NCBI GenBank assembly: GCA_964403885.1
Contig: CAYOHY010000006.1
Location: 8,457-72,456, forward strand
Direction of reading: 5' to 3'
Length of the DNA: 64,000 nt
DNA from: CAYOHY01 sp964403885
GTDB lineage: Bacteria > Actinomycetota > Coriobacteriia > Anaerosomatales > PHET01
This document shows, in pieces, positions 9,101-16,775 of the stretch; the stretch's first letter is position 1; each line of letters starts with the position of its first letter. The translations under genes were made by a program, and so were the position numbers. The notes below the pieces were generated by a model. The model worked only from the letters and a program-made list of their open reading frames with translations, searched no databases and was not told the origin of the DNA.

Positions 9101-12100
9101 GCGCAGTGCCACACCGGCACGCTGGCCATCCACAGCACCGAGAACACCGCCGCCCACACCGTCGCGACCAACACCGGTTGCGGCAACTCGGGTATCGGTT
9201 GCCACAACACCAACGACCTCAGCGCCGTCACGGCGAGCCCGACGTCGCTGGCCAGCAACGCCATCCACAACAGCTGCCTCCGCTGCCACAACCGCACCGG
9301 TGCAGCCACGTGGACGTCGGCTGCCATCGGCACCGGCGTGGGCGTCCAGTACAACCCGAACGAGAAGCGCTGCGGTCAGACCGCCGGCTGCCACACCAGC
9401 AGCTCGTACAGCACGTCAACGGCGCAGCACCGTATCGGGCGCGGCGACGTCGTCACCGGTGACGACACGAAGCACACGGCTTCGGCTGCTTCGATGAACG
9501 CGACCATCGGTACCGGCGTCGCGTCGGCCTCGTGCGGCACGTGCCACACCAACACGCTGGCGCTGGCCCACAAGGTCACCTCGACCACCGCAAGCTTCGA
9601 CTCGACTCACACCGGTTGGGCCAACGCGTGCACCGGTTGCCACAACGAGAACCGTGGCCCGGTCTTCGCAGCCCCGGTGGTCAAGACGAACTGGGCGACT
9701 GGCACCTGCGCCGGTTGCCACACCGCCTACCACAACAAGCTCACGAGCCACGACAGCACCAACACGACCTGCGGCAACTCGGGTGTCGGCTGCCACAACA
9801 GCACCGACCTCCGTGTGCTCCACGGCCAGACCAAGACCAACGGCTGCAACCTGAGCGGCTGCCATGACTCCAAGGACAAGGCCATGACGGCCGCGACCAA
9901 GGACTGCCAGGCGGCCGGGTGCCACAACGCGTACACCGCGAGCAACCACGGCACCGTCACCACCGGCAACGAGGTCGCGACCCACGAGGCCACGGCCACC
10001 GGCTTCACCACCAAGATCGACGGCACCACCTACGACACCGGTGGCGGCAACACCTGCACCAACTGCCACAGCCGCGCGCTGGCCACGGCCCACAAGGAGA
10101 CCTCGACCACTGCAGCTCTGAAGTCGGGCAACACCAACTGGGCGACCACGCCGGGCAACATCTGCGTGGACTGCCACAACACCACCACGCCTGACGCCTC
10201 GAACGTGCCGATCAAGTCCAACTGGACGGCTCGTACGTGCCAGCAGTGCCACGACACCGCGGGCAACGGCGGCAGCGGCAACGGCTTCCACGATCGCTAT
10301 ACCGCCGGCAACCACACCGCCACGACCGGCAGCTGCGCCCTTGGCTCCTGCCACGGCGGATCGACCGACGTTCGCGCCATCCACAACGTGGCCAAGGCCA
10401 ACCGTGGATGCACGACCAACGGCGTGTCCGGTGCCTGCCACAAGCTCGACAAGCAGATGACTCCCGCAACCGAGATGAAGTGCGGTTCGGGCTCCGGTGG
10501 ATGCCACACCGCCGCCAAGTACGTCGCGGGCGGTCACGGCATGTCGACCGGTGGCACCCCTTGCTACACCTGCCACACCACCTACCAGGCCTCGATGGAG
10601 ACCTCCGGTAGCTCGCGCACCTCGACCTACCACCACGTCCTCGGTCAGCCCGGCGTGAACAACGGCGACATCGCCCCCAACGCGGGCACGTACCAGACGT
10701 CGACCACCAACGTGTTCTGCACGAGCTGCCACAGCGACCACAACTACTTCAACCCCGGTCCCGGCACGCAGGCCGGCGCCAACCTCCGTACCGCGATCTC
10801 AGTGTCGAGCGGTGCGGCCACCAACACCGACTACTACAACTCGGGTAGCTACGGCGTGTGTGCGAGCTGCCACGCGACCGCACTGGCCAAGGACACCACC
10901 AACCAGAAGCCTGGCACGGGCATCGTTGAGAACACGCCCAAGGTCGACGGCGCTCAGTACGCCAATGGCACGCACAACTACGCCATCCCCAGCACCATCG
11001 GCACCTCGACCTTCAACGGCGACTGCGTGAAGTGCCACGATGACGGCCAGACCACCAGCTACAACTCGGCGGGCTTCTCGCTCCACTTCGGCGGAGAGAA
11101 GCGCCTGCTGTCCTCGCTCGGTGCCACGCCGCAGGCCGGCGACGAGGCGCAGGAGAACCTGTGCTATCGCTGCCACTCCACCAACGGCAACCCGTATGGC
11201 GCATCCGGCAAGGACGGCTACAACGTGCGCTCGATGTCGACCACGTCGGTCAACATCTACAACCTGTTCCAGCGCGCCTCGCACCACCCGATCGAGGGTG
11301 GCACCGCGACCGTCGAGTGCCAGAGCTGCCACAACACCCACCTGTCGACCACGCTCACCGAGACCGTCGACCCGAACAACACCTACAACCGTCTGGCTTA
11401 CACGACCGACGCTCAGACCTCGGCGTTCTGCCTGAGGTGCCACGACGGCAACACGCCTGGTCAGCAGGTCGACGGCACGACGTACACGCCGGCCGCCGTC
11501 ACCATCAACCCGGCCAACACCGCGAAGATGGACAAGACCGCCTACCAGGCACGTGGCCACTGGACCGCCGGCGGATCGATCTCCTCGACGGAGACCGCCG
11601 CGTGTGCCGAGTGCCACGATCAGCACGGCTCCAACGCACCCAAGCTCCTCGGCGTGTCCATCGCCGGCGGCGCCAACGTGATCGGTACGCAGACGATCAC
11701 CGCGAACAACAAGAGCGTGTGCTACGGCTGCCACGTCAACGCATCGACCGGCTACGGCGTCGCGACCGCGTCGCGCACCGCGTCGGGCTACCCGATGGAC
11801 GGTACATGGCCTGGCTCTGCCGAGTGGGAGACCACGCACAACAACGTCACCCACGCGGGTAGCGCTCACTCCGAGCCCACCGTTGTGTGGCCCGGCCTGA
11901 GCTACGCCGGCGGCGACTGCAAGAACTGCCACGACGTCCACGGCGCCAAGAACCAGTACGACGAGCTCCGCAGCCCCACTGCGAGCGAGTCCTACTCGCC
12001 GGTCAACCAGGAGTTCTGCTTCGACTGCCACGACGGCACGCTGAGCACGACCTACGAGATCAACATCGCGCAGTTCTACCCGGTGTCGATCGGTGCCTCC

Positions 12101-15100
12101 AGCACGGCGGACAACGCTGGCCACAACATCCAGTCGCCGGGTGCCCAGATCCCGGTCGGTCGCGGTATGCCGTGCTACATGTGTCACAACCCGCACGGCT
12201 CGGAGACTCAGTACGGCCTGACGATCGTCACCCAGTCCAACGGTGCGACGATCACCGTCGGCGATGGTCCCACTGAGCTCAACATGGATCCGACCACGCG
12301 TACCGACGCAGACGTCCGCAACTTCTGCTTCACGTGCCACACGGACTCGCTGTCGACCTCGGGCTGGAACGGCTCGACCATGGCATCGGTCGGACCGACG
12401 GCCTCCTCGGTCCTCGGCATCAGCCGCCTCACCTACAACACCACCAACAAGTACGGTCTGAAGCTGCCGTCCACTCAGGCGCAGCACGCGTTCAGCGGCA
12501 CTGCTTCGTGCTACAGCTGCCACCTGTCCGACTACAGCACTCCGGTCTCCTACAACGTTCACAACCCGAGCCCGGGTGTGTCGCAGGGTGGCCAGAGCTG
12601 CTACGGCTGCCACAGCTCGTACCAGGCGAACATGGAGGGCACGACGCTGGGTGCCTCGCGCACCAGCTCGTACCACCACGCGCTCGGCAGTGGCACGACC
12701 ACCGCGACCCGTGGTGACTCGTACTACGCGCAGGGCAGCTACCCGGTCAGCACCACGAACGTGTTCTGCCTGAGCTGCCATGTGGACCACAACCTGTTCA
12801 ACGGCAAGAAGTCGTCGAACCTGCGCACGAACCTCAACGCCACGGCGGTTGCCACCAACACGGACTTCAACACCGCCACGCAGACCGGTGTCTGCCAGTC
12901 CTGCCACAACGCGTCCAAGACCAAGGACACAACCAACCAGAAGCCCGGCACGGGTGTGGTGGAGTCGGTGCCGCTCATCAACGGTGCCAACTTCGCGGCC
13001 TCCGCGCACAACTACTCGGTCACGTCGACCTTCGGTACGCTGCCGTACAACGCCAACTGCGTGAAGTGCCACAGCGACAGCACCCTCAAGCAGTACCAGG
13101 GCGTGGGCGGCAAGGCGTTCGCGGTGCACTGGTCGAATGAGAAGCACCTGCTCGAGTCGCTCGGCTCGACGATGGCGCTAGGCGGCACTGACGAGCGTCA
13201 CGAGCTGCACTGCTACGAGTGCCACTCGGTTGACGAGAACCCGAACGGTGCGGCGCTGACCGACGGTCACGGTGTCCGTTCGATGACCGCGACTGCTGTC
13301 ACCGTCAAGAACTCCTTCAACCTCACGAGCCACCACCCGGCCGAGCTGGCGCGTCTCCAGTGCCAGAGCTGCCACAACGTTCACATCCAGACCGGTGCGA
13401 CCGAGACGGCCGACCCGGACAACACCTACAACAAGCTCAACTGGAACACAGCTGCCGAGCAGGCGACCTACTGCCTGAAGTGCCACGATGGCGCGCCGCC
13501 TGCGGTCGCCGTGAGCTCCGGCACGACCTATGTCCCGCAGCCTGTCAGCTTCGCCTCCACGGCCACCGCGACCAAGAGCACCTACGGCGCACGCGGCCAC
13601 TGGTCGGCCTACGGTGCGATCTCGGCCGGCGAGGTCATGGGTTGTGGCACCTGCCATGACAACCATGGTTCGGACGCCCCCAAGCTGCTCGGTCAGCGCA
13701 AGGTGGTCTCCACGTCCACCGCGAGCAACGTGATCAGCGGCACCGTGATCACCGCCAACGACAACACGGTCTGCGGCGCGTGCCACACCAATGCGTCGAC
13801 CAACTTCAGCTCGCCGGCTGCACAGTCGCGCACGACTTCGGGCTTCCCGATCGACGGGCGCTTCCCGGGCATGGCGGTCTACAACAACGCCACCAACGGT
13901 ATCCACCGTGCGGGTCGCTCCAACGTGACTACGCTCGGCTACAGCACCGGCGACTGCAAGAACTGCCACGACGTCCACGGCTCGGCGAACCTGTATGACG
14001 GCCTGAAGGGCACCTACACGCAGGCCAACTACAGCAACTGCTTCGGTTGCCACGGCGCCAGCGGTCCTTCGACCATCAACATCCAGCGCTACTTCCCGAC
14101 CACCTCGGGCGGAACAAGCGCCAACAACCGCGCCGGTCACAAGACCTTGAACGCTGGTTCGCTGCCGGCCGGCTCGTCGATGCCGTGCTACATGTGCCAC
14201 AACGCTCACGGCTCCGCGTCGCCGGACGGCCTCCAGGTCGTGACCGAGGCGAACAACACCACGATCACCGTTGGTGTCGCCGGCTCGGCGTTCGACCTGA
14301 GCACCGCGGCGGGCGTTCGCCAGTTCTGCTTCACCTGCCACACCACCGACAACAACAACAACGGCTGGAACGGCACGGCCTACGCAACGGTCGTCTCGGG
14401 CGACCTGGTCCTCGGCATCGACCGCGTGGACACCAACAAGCGCCTGAACCTGCCCACGCAGGCCGGTCACAACTCGACTGACACCGAGTCGTGCTACCAG
14501 TGCCACGGCAACGACTACTCGTCGGCGAACTCGGCCAACGTTCACAACCCCAACGCTGGTGCTCCGGCCAACGGTACGATCGCCTGCAACGGTTGCCACG
14601 GCACCTACTCGGTGATGGCATCCAGCACCGCGTCCTACCACCACGTGCTGGACGCAGCTTCGCCGTTCGCAGCACCGGGTGCCGGCAGCTACAACACGTC
14701 GCAGACGGCACTGTCGTGCACGAGCTGCCACGTCGACCACAACTACTTCAACGCAGCCAAGGGTGCGAACCTGCGTACCAACGTCCTGAGCGCCACCTCC
14801 GACGCCACCAACACGGACTACGTTGGTGCCGCTGGCAGCGGCTACGGTATCTGCATCAGCTGCCACACCGCACAGCGCGCCAAGAACACCACCGGCCAGG
14901 CCTCGGTGGGCTCGTCGGACACGATCGCGATCAACGGTGCGCTGTACGCGAACTCGGCGCACAACTACACCGTCAACGCGAGCTTCGGTGCGGATGTGTT
15001 CCGTCCCAACTGCTCGAAGTGCCACGATGATGAGCAGGACTCGGGCTCGAAGATGACGAGCACCTACAAGTTCGGCACTCACTTCTCGACCTCGTCGGGC

Positions 15101-16540
15101 ATCGCGCGCGCACTTGGTGCGACGCTCCCGGTCGGCAGCCACACCGTCGAGGAGAACCTGTGCTACAGGTGCCACTCCGGCACCGGTGCAGGCAAGGACG
15201 GCTACGGTGTCCAGACCATGAGCGACCGTGCCCGCAACATCCAGAGCTCCTACACGAAGACGTACAAGCACGCCGTCGCGTCTGCGACCGTGACCGGCCG
15301 CCACGAGGCCGACGAGTACAACTTCGCTCCTGCGAGCGTCAACGGCACGTCCGTGTCGACGACGGGCTGGTACGGTACCGGACTCGCGAAGCGTCACTCA
15401 GAGTGCGAGGACTGCCATAACCCGCACGTCGCGCGTTCCGACTCCGCAACCGAGTTCCCCGATGCCAACAACCCGCGTGGCAGCACCGCTGTGACAATCT
15501 CGCCGTCCAACGAGGGCGTGTGGGGCGTGAACATCACTGGTCCCGTCAACACCGCCTCCAACGGTGACTGGGCTGGTTCGAGTGCTGCCAGCAACACCGG
15601 GTTCCCGGCATATCCGAACTACTCGAAGATCGCCACCGCGACCTATGAGTGGCAGCTGTGCCTGAAGTGCCACAGCCGCTACGCATGGGGCAACCAGAGC
15701 ACGCCTACGGTGCCGTCGAACGGCGTGGGTACGACCGGCGCGAGCAACATGACCGACGTCGGACGTGACTTCGATCCTGCGAACTTCGCGTACCACCCGC
15801 TGTTCCAGCCCGGCCGTAACCAGCCGCCCACGACGCTCAACCCCACCAACTGGGGCACTGCGGGTACCGCACGCCGCTCGGTCGGTGGCAACAGCAACAA
15901 CCTTGGATTCACCAACACGTTCGTCGATGGCTGGTTCTCCAACAGCCGCGTGACCTGCTCCGACTGCCACGGCAACGACACGTGGGGCGGCAGCATCGCC
16001 CGCGGCGTCCACGGTTCGTCCAACAAGTGGCTGGTACGTGGAAAGAACTCGGGCATCAAGACCACCAAGGAAGGTGGAGCCGTCTACACCAACGGTACCG
16101 GCGGCCTGGCGACGTCGTTCTGCCAGAACTGCCACCGCCAGGAGGTCTACGGTCCCGGTGGATCCAGCCCGAGCGGCTCGACCTACCTGGCCATGTCGCG
16201 TGCGTCGCACTCCGGCTGGAGTAGCTGTTGGGGCAAGCAGACCCAGCTCACTGACTGCCAGAACTGCCACGCGGGTCGCGGCGATGACCTCCGTGCCGGC
16301 GGTACAGCGGTCAAGAACGGAAGCGTGCACGGTACCTCCGCGCGCAACCGCTCGGCCACGGTCGACAAGGAGCTCGGCTTCCGCTTCTGCAACGGTGGCG
16401 CATGGGACGACCACACCTTCGCTACTGCGTCCGGTAGCGCGGCGTGCAACACGGTTGCCAGCGGCGAGACCGGCGGATACACCTCGTGCTCGCAGCACTC
16501 TTCGGGTCGTACCGGTCCGACGCCTAACTACTACTACTAG
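3113..16540 (+). CDS. Giant secreted multiheme c-type cytochrome (about 111 CXnCH sites)
   Basis: About 4,475 residues. ATG 3113 is chosen over GTG 3101 because an AAGGTGGGG ribosome binding site precedes it at good spacing. A Sec signal peptide (residues 1-31, ending near TAGAA) is followed at once by CLACH. By hand count there are 76 canonical CX2CH heme sites and 35 expanded CXnCH sites (n from 3 to 13). All expanded sites lie in residues 1 to about 2,480. The last about 2,000 residues hold only canonical sites, in three tandem modules of 14, 14 and 10. A beta-sandwich domain without hemes (residues about 250-365) is inserted after the sixth site. The chain is rich in Thr, Ser, Gly and Asn, and distal His residues occur in TTHTA-like segments. 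No C-terminal membrane or sortase anchor is visible; the end is TPNYYY. An exact 955-bp internal repeat is present. Likely role: extracellular or wall-spanning electron conduction, by inference. Confidence 0.93.
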   Translation: MIVGRRGWLAALFVTVALAVLALAPVTAGAADYTNQECLACHDKVSWNMSFDVGPVDKNTACRKCHLDNFAGAHPIHNQSSNCGAFCHPGWGEALASNVPQVLDTSGAFNSPSSQDTTAGVLHIIHANPRWVQGLSTTNSKCGSCHAAASCTACHDGTIPPSQDASSHAGHASWSTSTSIVPWVGDLSPGVTGGDETQDTKMVGTSLRCGAAGCHDMTGIASASANLMDNFNHDADPASGYVTTTVGVANTWKYVYSRLYSRDQMMMSNKIGAEVSIDFVGERVTLVTDKDPYRGIAEILIDNVSQGTVDLYNGVTLNQVPVWTSNALGAGTHNIKIRVTGTMSGSARGTWISFDQLKVWEVSPDTVAPECKSCHTTKKSLPHGSDLPTIVPTFTHDATQTSDNTWNTGYGTYRCDSCHVSNQSTSMQLEHRRSTSSSNYKQCTPCHTLYAPYTWTATWNTNDGCNYGSCHPSSASTRTAHAAVVTSHTPLSGGYEDTCKSCHAGDLRVVHYNSKPGNGILENAATTCNACHTQSLFNTARSCVDAGCHVGSGVTSMTAHSFDTTRHTPTNFTRAYQTTSTLDDGGVECNVCHSARLDTAHSTPGTMTAVGCSKGGAGNKGCHEDTAYNSRSVAASGWPADKCSECHNYAGKKSHDQTATAHFVASNGCAGSTAGCHNSNDLWTIHKNSKPGNGILETGGGCTAVDGANDPYGCHNTLDKRPTVNSANACGSTSTGCHTDHDLGSHPGAMNHAFSNVSYYNATSEVGCTNQTGCHNNSGGSTTDFGSTYHPTSGCTPGGACHSSTSKPSFTGILPTDCQECHGGAFVGAPSRNSLTASPSAGGHYSETTHTAIGTNMTVAVKSDTTGTASATCNNCHSATVGGTRYGLLNQHANVGVAGSPYGAAVGCGECHGDTRAYGNVEVLASWTADKCEDCHKLGGSSTFDHAATVSTVVTDTGALGCGSKGVNCHTTGDLHTLHRNAAGGCNLVDGSGQKCHDYTIQAYKPTAKSCGTGAACHTAYTLGTVLTPATHTKSLEVTAHAPSSTGTTQANATFVAGGQSNTCTACHIVTKADGGLVSYEHTSTYSTKTVDASNICRNCHNNPLSTTAVTTNWSQKDTANGCAQCHTGTLAIHSTENTAAHTVATNTGCGGTGGGCHPKTDLSSVAAVPTTQTGIHVSCMRCHDRTASGGQYAYDPAKKGCGSGRSCHGTGSQYATATAVHNGAGGLADGNDATHHQAVIARSNYGSGQDLVYDGTKECNTCHTDRMTSSHTTTTVGAVGCGAGAGGCHNSSVVTTSAAVVKSNWATKKCTACHTSAVTHTAYQTGAGLQTSHEATSAQGCLNSGAGCHGTNKDLGLLHPTAGCNASVGATTTATKCHDVDKAMNAVSKSCGGAGNCHANYTAANHNGIATGNEVATHETTATGFSTKIDGTTYDTGGNNTCASCHSRGLALAHKETSTTSSLKSGNTSWGATAATICQDCHNTTTPDNAQTVVKSLNWSARTCQQCHDTAGNGGQGNGFHDLYTTGNHTSSVGTTSGADGCITDACHSTGATGDVRAIHNRAKAGRGCTSVGADTKAWSGSCHQLDKQMPLGTMSCGSGGAGATKCHVNHTDTNHGANHGFTTTSNYVAASETGCSNSTSGCHGTESSYADFGAAQYHPTGATTCAGGSAGTCHTSPSKTGWTLHECQDCHKTTGGYTGAAARASLTASPSAGGHYSETTHTAIGTNMTVAVKSDTTGTASATCNNCHSATVGGTRYGLLNQHANVGVAGSPYGAAVGCGECHGDTRAYGNVEVLASWTADKCEDCHKLGGSSTFDHAATVSTVVTDTGALGCGSKGVNCHTTGDLHTLHRNAAGGCNLVDGSGQKCHDYTIQAYKPTAKSCGTGAACHTAYTLGTVLTPATHTKSLEVTAHAPSSTGTTQANATFVAGGQSNTCTACHIVTKADGGLVSYEHTSTYSTKTVDASNICRNCHNNPLSTTAVTTNWSQKDTANGCAQCHTGTLAIHSTENTAAHTVATNTGCGNSGIGCHNTNDLSAVTASPTSLASNAIHNSCLRCHNRTGAATWTSAAIGTGVGVQYNPNEKRCGQTAGCHTSSSYSTSTAQHRIGRGDVVTGDDTKHTASAASMNATIGTGVASASCGTCHTNTLALAHKVTSTTASFDSTHTGWANACTGCHNENRGPVFAAPVVKTNWATGTCAGCHTAYHNKLTSHDSTNTTCGNSGVGCHNSTDLRVLHGQTKTNGCNLSGCHDSKDKAMTAATKDCQAAGCHNAYTASNHGTVTTGNEVATHEATATGFTTKIDGTTYDTGGGNTCTNCHSRALATAHKETSTTAALKSGNTNWATTPGNICVDCHNTTTPDASNVPIKSNWTARTCQQCHDTAGNGGSGNGFHDRYTAGNHTATTGSCALGSCHGGSTDVRAIHNVAKANRGCTTNGVSGACHKLDKQMTPATEMKCGSGSGGCHTAAKYVAGGHGMSTGGTPCYTCHTTYQASMETSGSSRTSTYHHVLGQPGVNNGDIAPNAGTYQTSTTNVFCTSCHSDHNYFNPGPGTQAGANLRTAISVSSGAATNTDYYNSGSYGVCASCHATALAKDTTNQKPGTGIVENTPKVDGAQYANGTHNYAIPSTIGTSTFNGDCVKCHDDGQTTSYNSAGFSLHFGGEKRLLSSLGATPQAGDEAQENLCYRCHSTNGNPYGASGKDGYNVRSMSTTSVNIYNLFQRASHHPIEGGTATVECQSCHNTHLSTTLTETVDPNNTYNRLAYTTDAQTSAFCLRCHDGNTPGQQVDGTTYTPAAVTINPANTAKMDKTAYQARGHWTAGGSISSTETAACAECHDQHGSNAPKLLGVSIAGGANVIGTQTITANNKSVCYGCHVNASTGYGVATASRTASGYPMDGTWPGSAEWETTHNNVTHAGSAHSEPTVVWPGLSYAGGDCKNCHDVHGAKNQYDELRSPTASESYSPVNQEFCFDCHDGTLSTTYEINIAQFYPVSIGASSTADNAGHNIQSPGAQIPVGRGMPCYMCHNPHGSETQYGLTIVTQSNGATITVGDGPTELNMDPTTRTDADVRNFCFTCHTDSLSTSGWNGSTMASVGPTASSVLGISRLTYNTTNKYGLKLPSTQAQHAFSGTASCYSCHLSDYSTPVSYNVHNPSPGVSQGGQSCYGCHSSYQANMEGTTLGASRTSSYHHALGSGTTTATRGDSYYAQGSYPVSTTNVFCLSCHVDHNLFNGKKSSNLRTNLNATAVATNTDFNTATQTGVCQSCHNASKTKDTTNQKPGTGVVESVPLINGANFAASAHNYSVTSTFGTLPYNANCVKCHSDSTLKQYQGVGGKAFAVHWSNEKHLLESLGSTMALGGTDERHELHCYECHSVDENPNGAALTDGHGVRSMTATAVTVKNSFNLTSHHPAELARLQCQSCHNVHIQTGATETADPDNTYNKLNWNTAAEQATYCLKCHDGAPPAVAVSSGTTYVPQPVSFASTATATKSTYGARGHWSAYGAISAGEVMGCGTCHDNHGSDAPKLLGQRKVVSTSTASNVISGTVITANDNTVCGACHTNASTNFSSPAAQSRTTSGFPIDGRFPGMAVYNNATNGIHRAGRSNVTTLGYSTGDCKNCHDVHGSANLYDGLKGTYTQANYSNCFGCHGASGPSTINIQRYFPTTSGGTSANNRAGHKTLNAGSLPAGSSMPCYMCHNAHGSASPDGLQVVTEANNTTITVGVAGSAFDLSTAAGVRQFCFTCHTTDNNNNGWNGTAYATVVSGDLVLGIDRVDTNKRLNLPTQAGHNSTDTESCYQCHGNDYSSANSANVHNPNAGAPANGTIACNGCHGTYSVMASSTASYHHVLDAASPFAAPGAGSYNTSQTALSCTSCHVDHNYFNAAKGANLRTNVLSATSDATNTDYVGAAGSGYGICISCHTAQRAKNTTGQASVGSSDTIAINGALYANSAHNYTVNASFGADVFRPNCSKCHDDEQDSGSKMTSTYKFGTHFSTSSGIARALGATLPVGSHTVEENLCYRCHSGTGAGKDGYGVQTMSDRARNIQSSYTKTYKHAVASATVTGRHEADEYNFAPASVNGTSVSTTGWYGTGLAKRHSECEDCHNPHVARSDSATEFPDANNPRGSTAVTISPSNEGVWGVNITGPVNTASNGDWAGSSAASNTGFPAYPNYSKIATATYEWQLCLKCHSRYAWGNQSTPTVPSNGVGTTGASNMTDVGRDFDPANFAYHPLFQPGRNQPPTTLNPTNWGTAGTARRSVGGNSNNLGFTNTFVDGWFSNSRVTCSDCHGNDTWGGSIARGVHGSSNKWLVRGKNSGIKTTKEGGAVYTNGTGGLATSFCQNCHRQEVYGPGGSSPSGSTYLAMSRASHSGWSSCWGKQTQLTDCQNCHAGRGDDLRAGGTAVKNGSVHGTSARNRSATVDKELGFRFCNGGAWDDHTFATASGSAACNTVASGETGGYTSCSQHSSGRTGPTPNYYY
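3855..4205 (+). other. Embedded beta-sandwich (CBM-like) domain in giant cytochrome 1
   Basis: About 115 residues without Cys between heme sites 6 and 7. The pattern (NKIGAEVSIDFVGERVTLV, then DKDPYRG, AEILIDN, TVDLYNG, GAGTHNIKIRVTG, ISFDQLKVWE) matches the jelly-roll galactose-binding-like domains common in secreted Gram-positive proteins. The second giant has the same domain at the same place. Confidence 0.6.
5611..6565 (+). repeat. 955-bp direct repeat, copy 1
   Basis: From CAGCCTGACG to TTGCGGC this block recurs at 8230-9184, offset 2,619 bases. Translations in all three forward frames agree across the block, so the copies appear identical at the nucleotide level. It encodes nine heme sites (six canonical, three expanded). 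Confidence 0.9.
8230..9184 (+). repeat. 955-bp direct repeat, copy 2
   Basis: Second copy of the 5611-6565 block. The sequences differ immediately on both sides. Apparent identity implies very recent duplication or gene conversion within the cytochrome gene, or an assembly artefact. Confidence 0.9.
10562..12598 (+). repeat. Heme module A of giant cytochrome 1 (14 hemes)
   Basis: First of three homologous modules of about 650-680 residues, starting at CYTCHTTYQASME. It has 14 canonical CX2CH sites in an order repeated in module B: CYTCH, CTSCH, CASCH, CVKCH, CYRCH, CQSCH, CLRCH, CAECH, CYGCH, CKNCH, CFDCH, CYMCH, CFTCH, CYSCH. Unlike the DNA repeats, the modules are diverged. Confidence 0.8.
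12599..14584 (+). repeat. Heme module B of giant cytochrome 1 (14 hemes)
   Basis: Second module, starting at CYGCHSSYQANME, with 14 canonical sites in the same order as module A. Shared markers include the YHHALG segment, TTNVFCLSCHVDHN, GDCKNCHDVHG, PCYMCHNAHG and QFCFTCHT. Confidence 0.8.
14585..16540 (+). repeat. Heme module C of giant cytochrome 1 (10 hemes)
   Basis: Third, C-terminal module, starting at CNGCHGTYSVM. Its first half keeps the A/B order (YHHVLD, CTSCHVDHN, CSKCH, CYRCH, CEDCH, CLKCH). The second half diverges to a three-heme tail (CSDCH, CQNCH, CQNCH) and a Cys-containing end without heme motifs. It may be a terminal cap. Confidence 0.75.
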
Positions 16541-16575
16541 GATTCGCTGCACGCGGATCAGTGTCTGACGCCGAC

Positions 16576-16609
16576 CTGGGGGTGCGATGCGCTTGCATCG
16601 CACCCCCAG
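16576..16609 (+). terminator. Strong hairpin terminator after giant cytochrome 1
   Basis: A perfect 15-bp stem, CTGGGGGTGCGATGC (16576-16590) and its complement (16595-16609), with a GCTT loop, 36 bases after the stop. The following T-run is weak, so some read-through into the downstream operon is possible. Confidence 0.75.
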
Positions 16610-16775
16610 TCGCGTTACTTCACGGGAACCCCACACGGATTCGGTTCTCCGGGAGAGTGTCGACTGGTACTCTCGGGTCGGCATCACAGTCGCTGGTTCA
16701 GAGGCACGGACGGCGGCTCCACCACTATCGGAGTGGGCTGCTGATCTGACAGAGCTTGATGAGAGGAATGCCACG

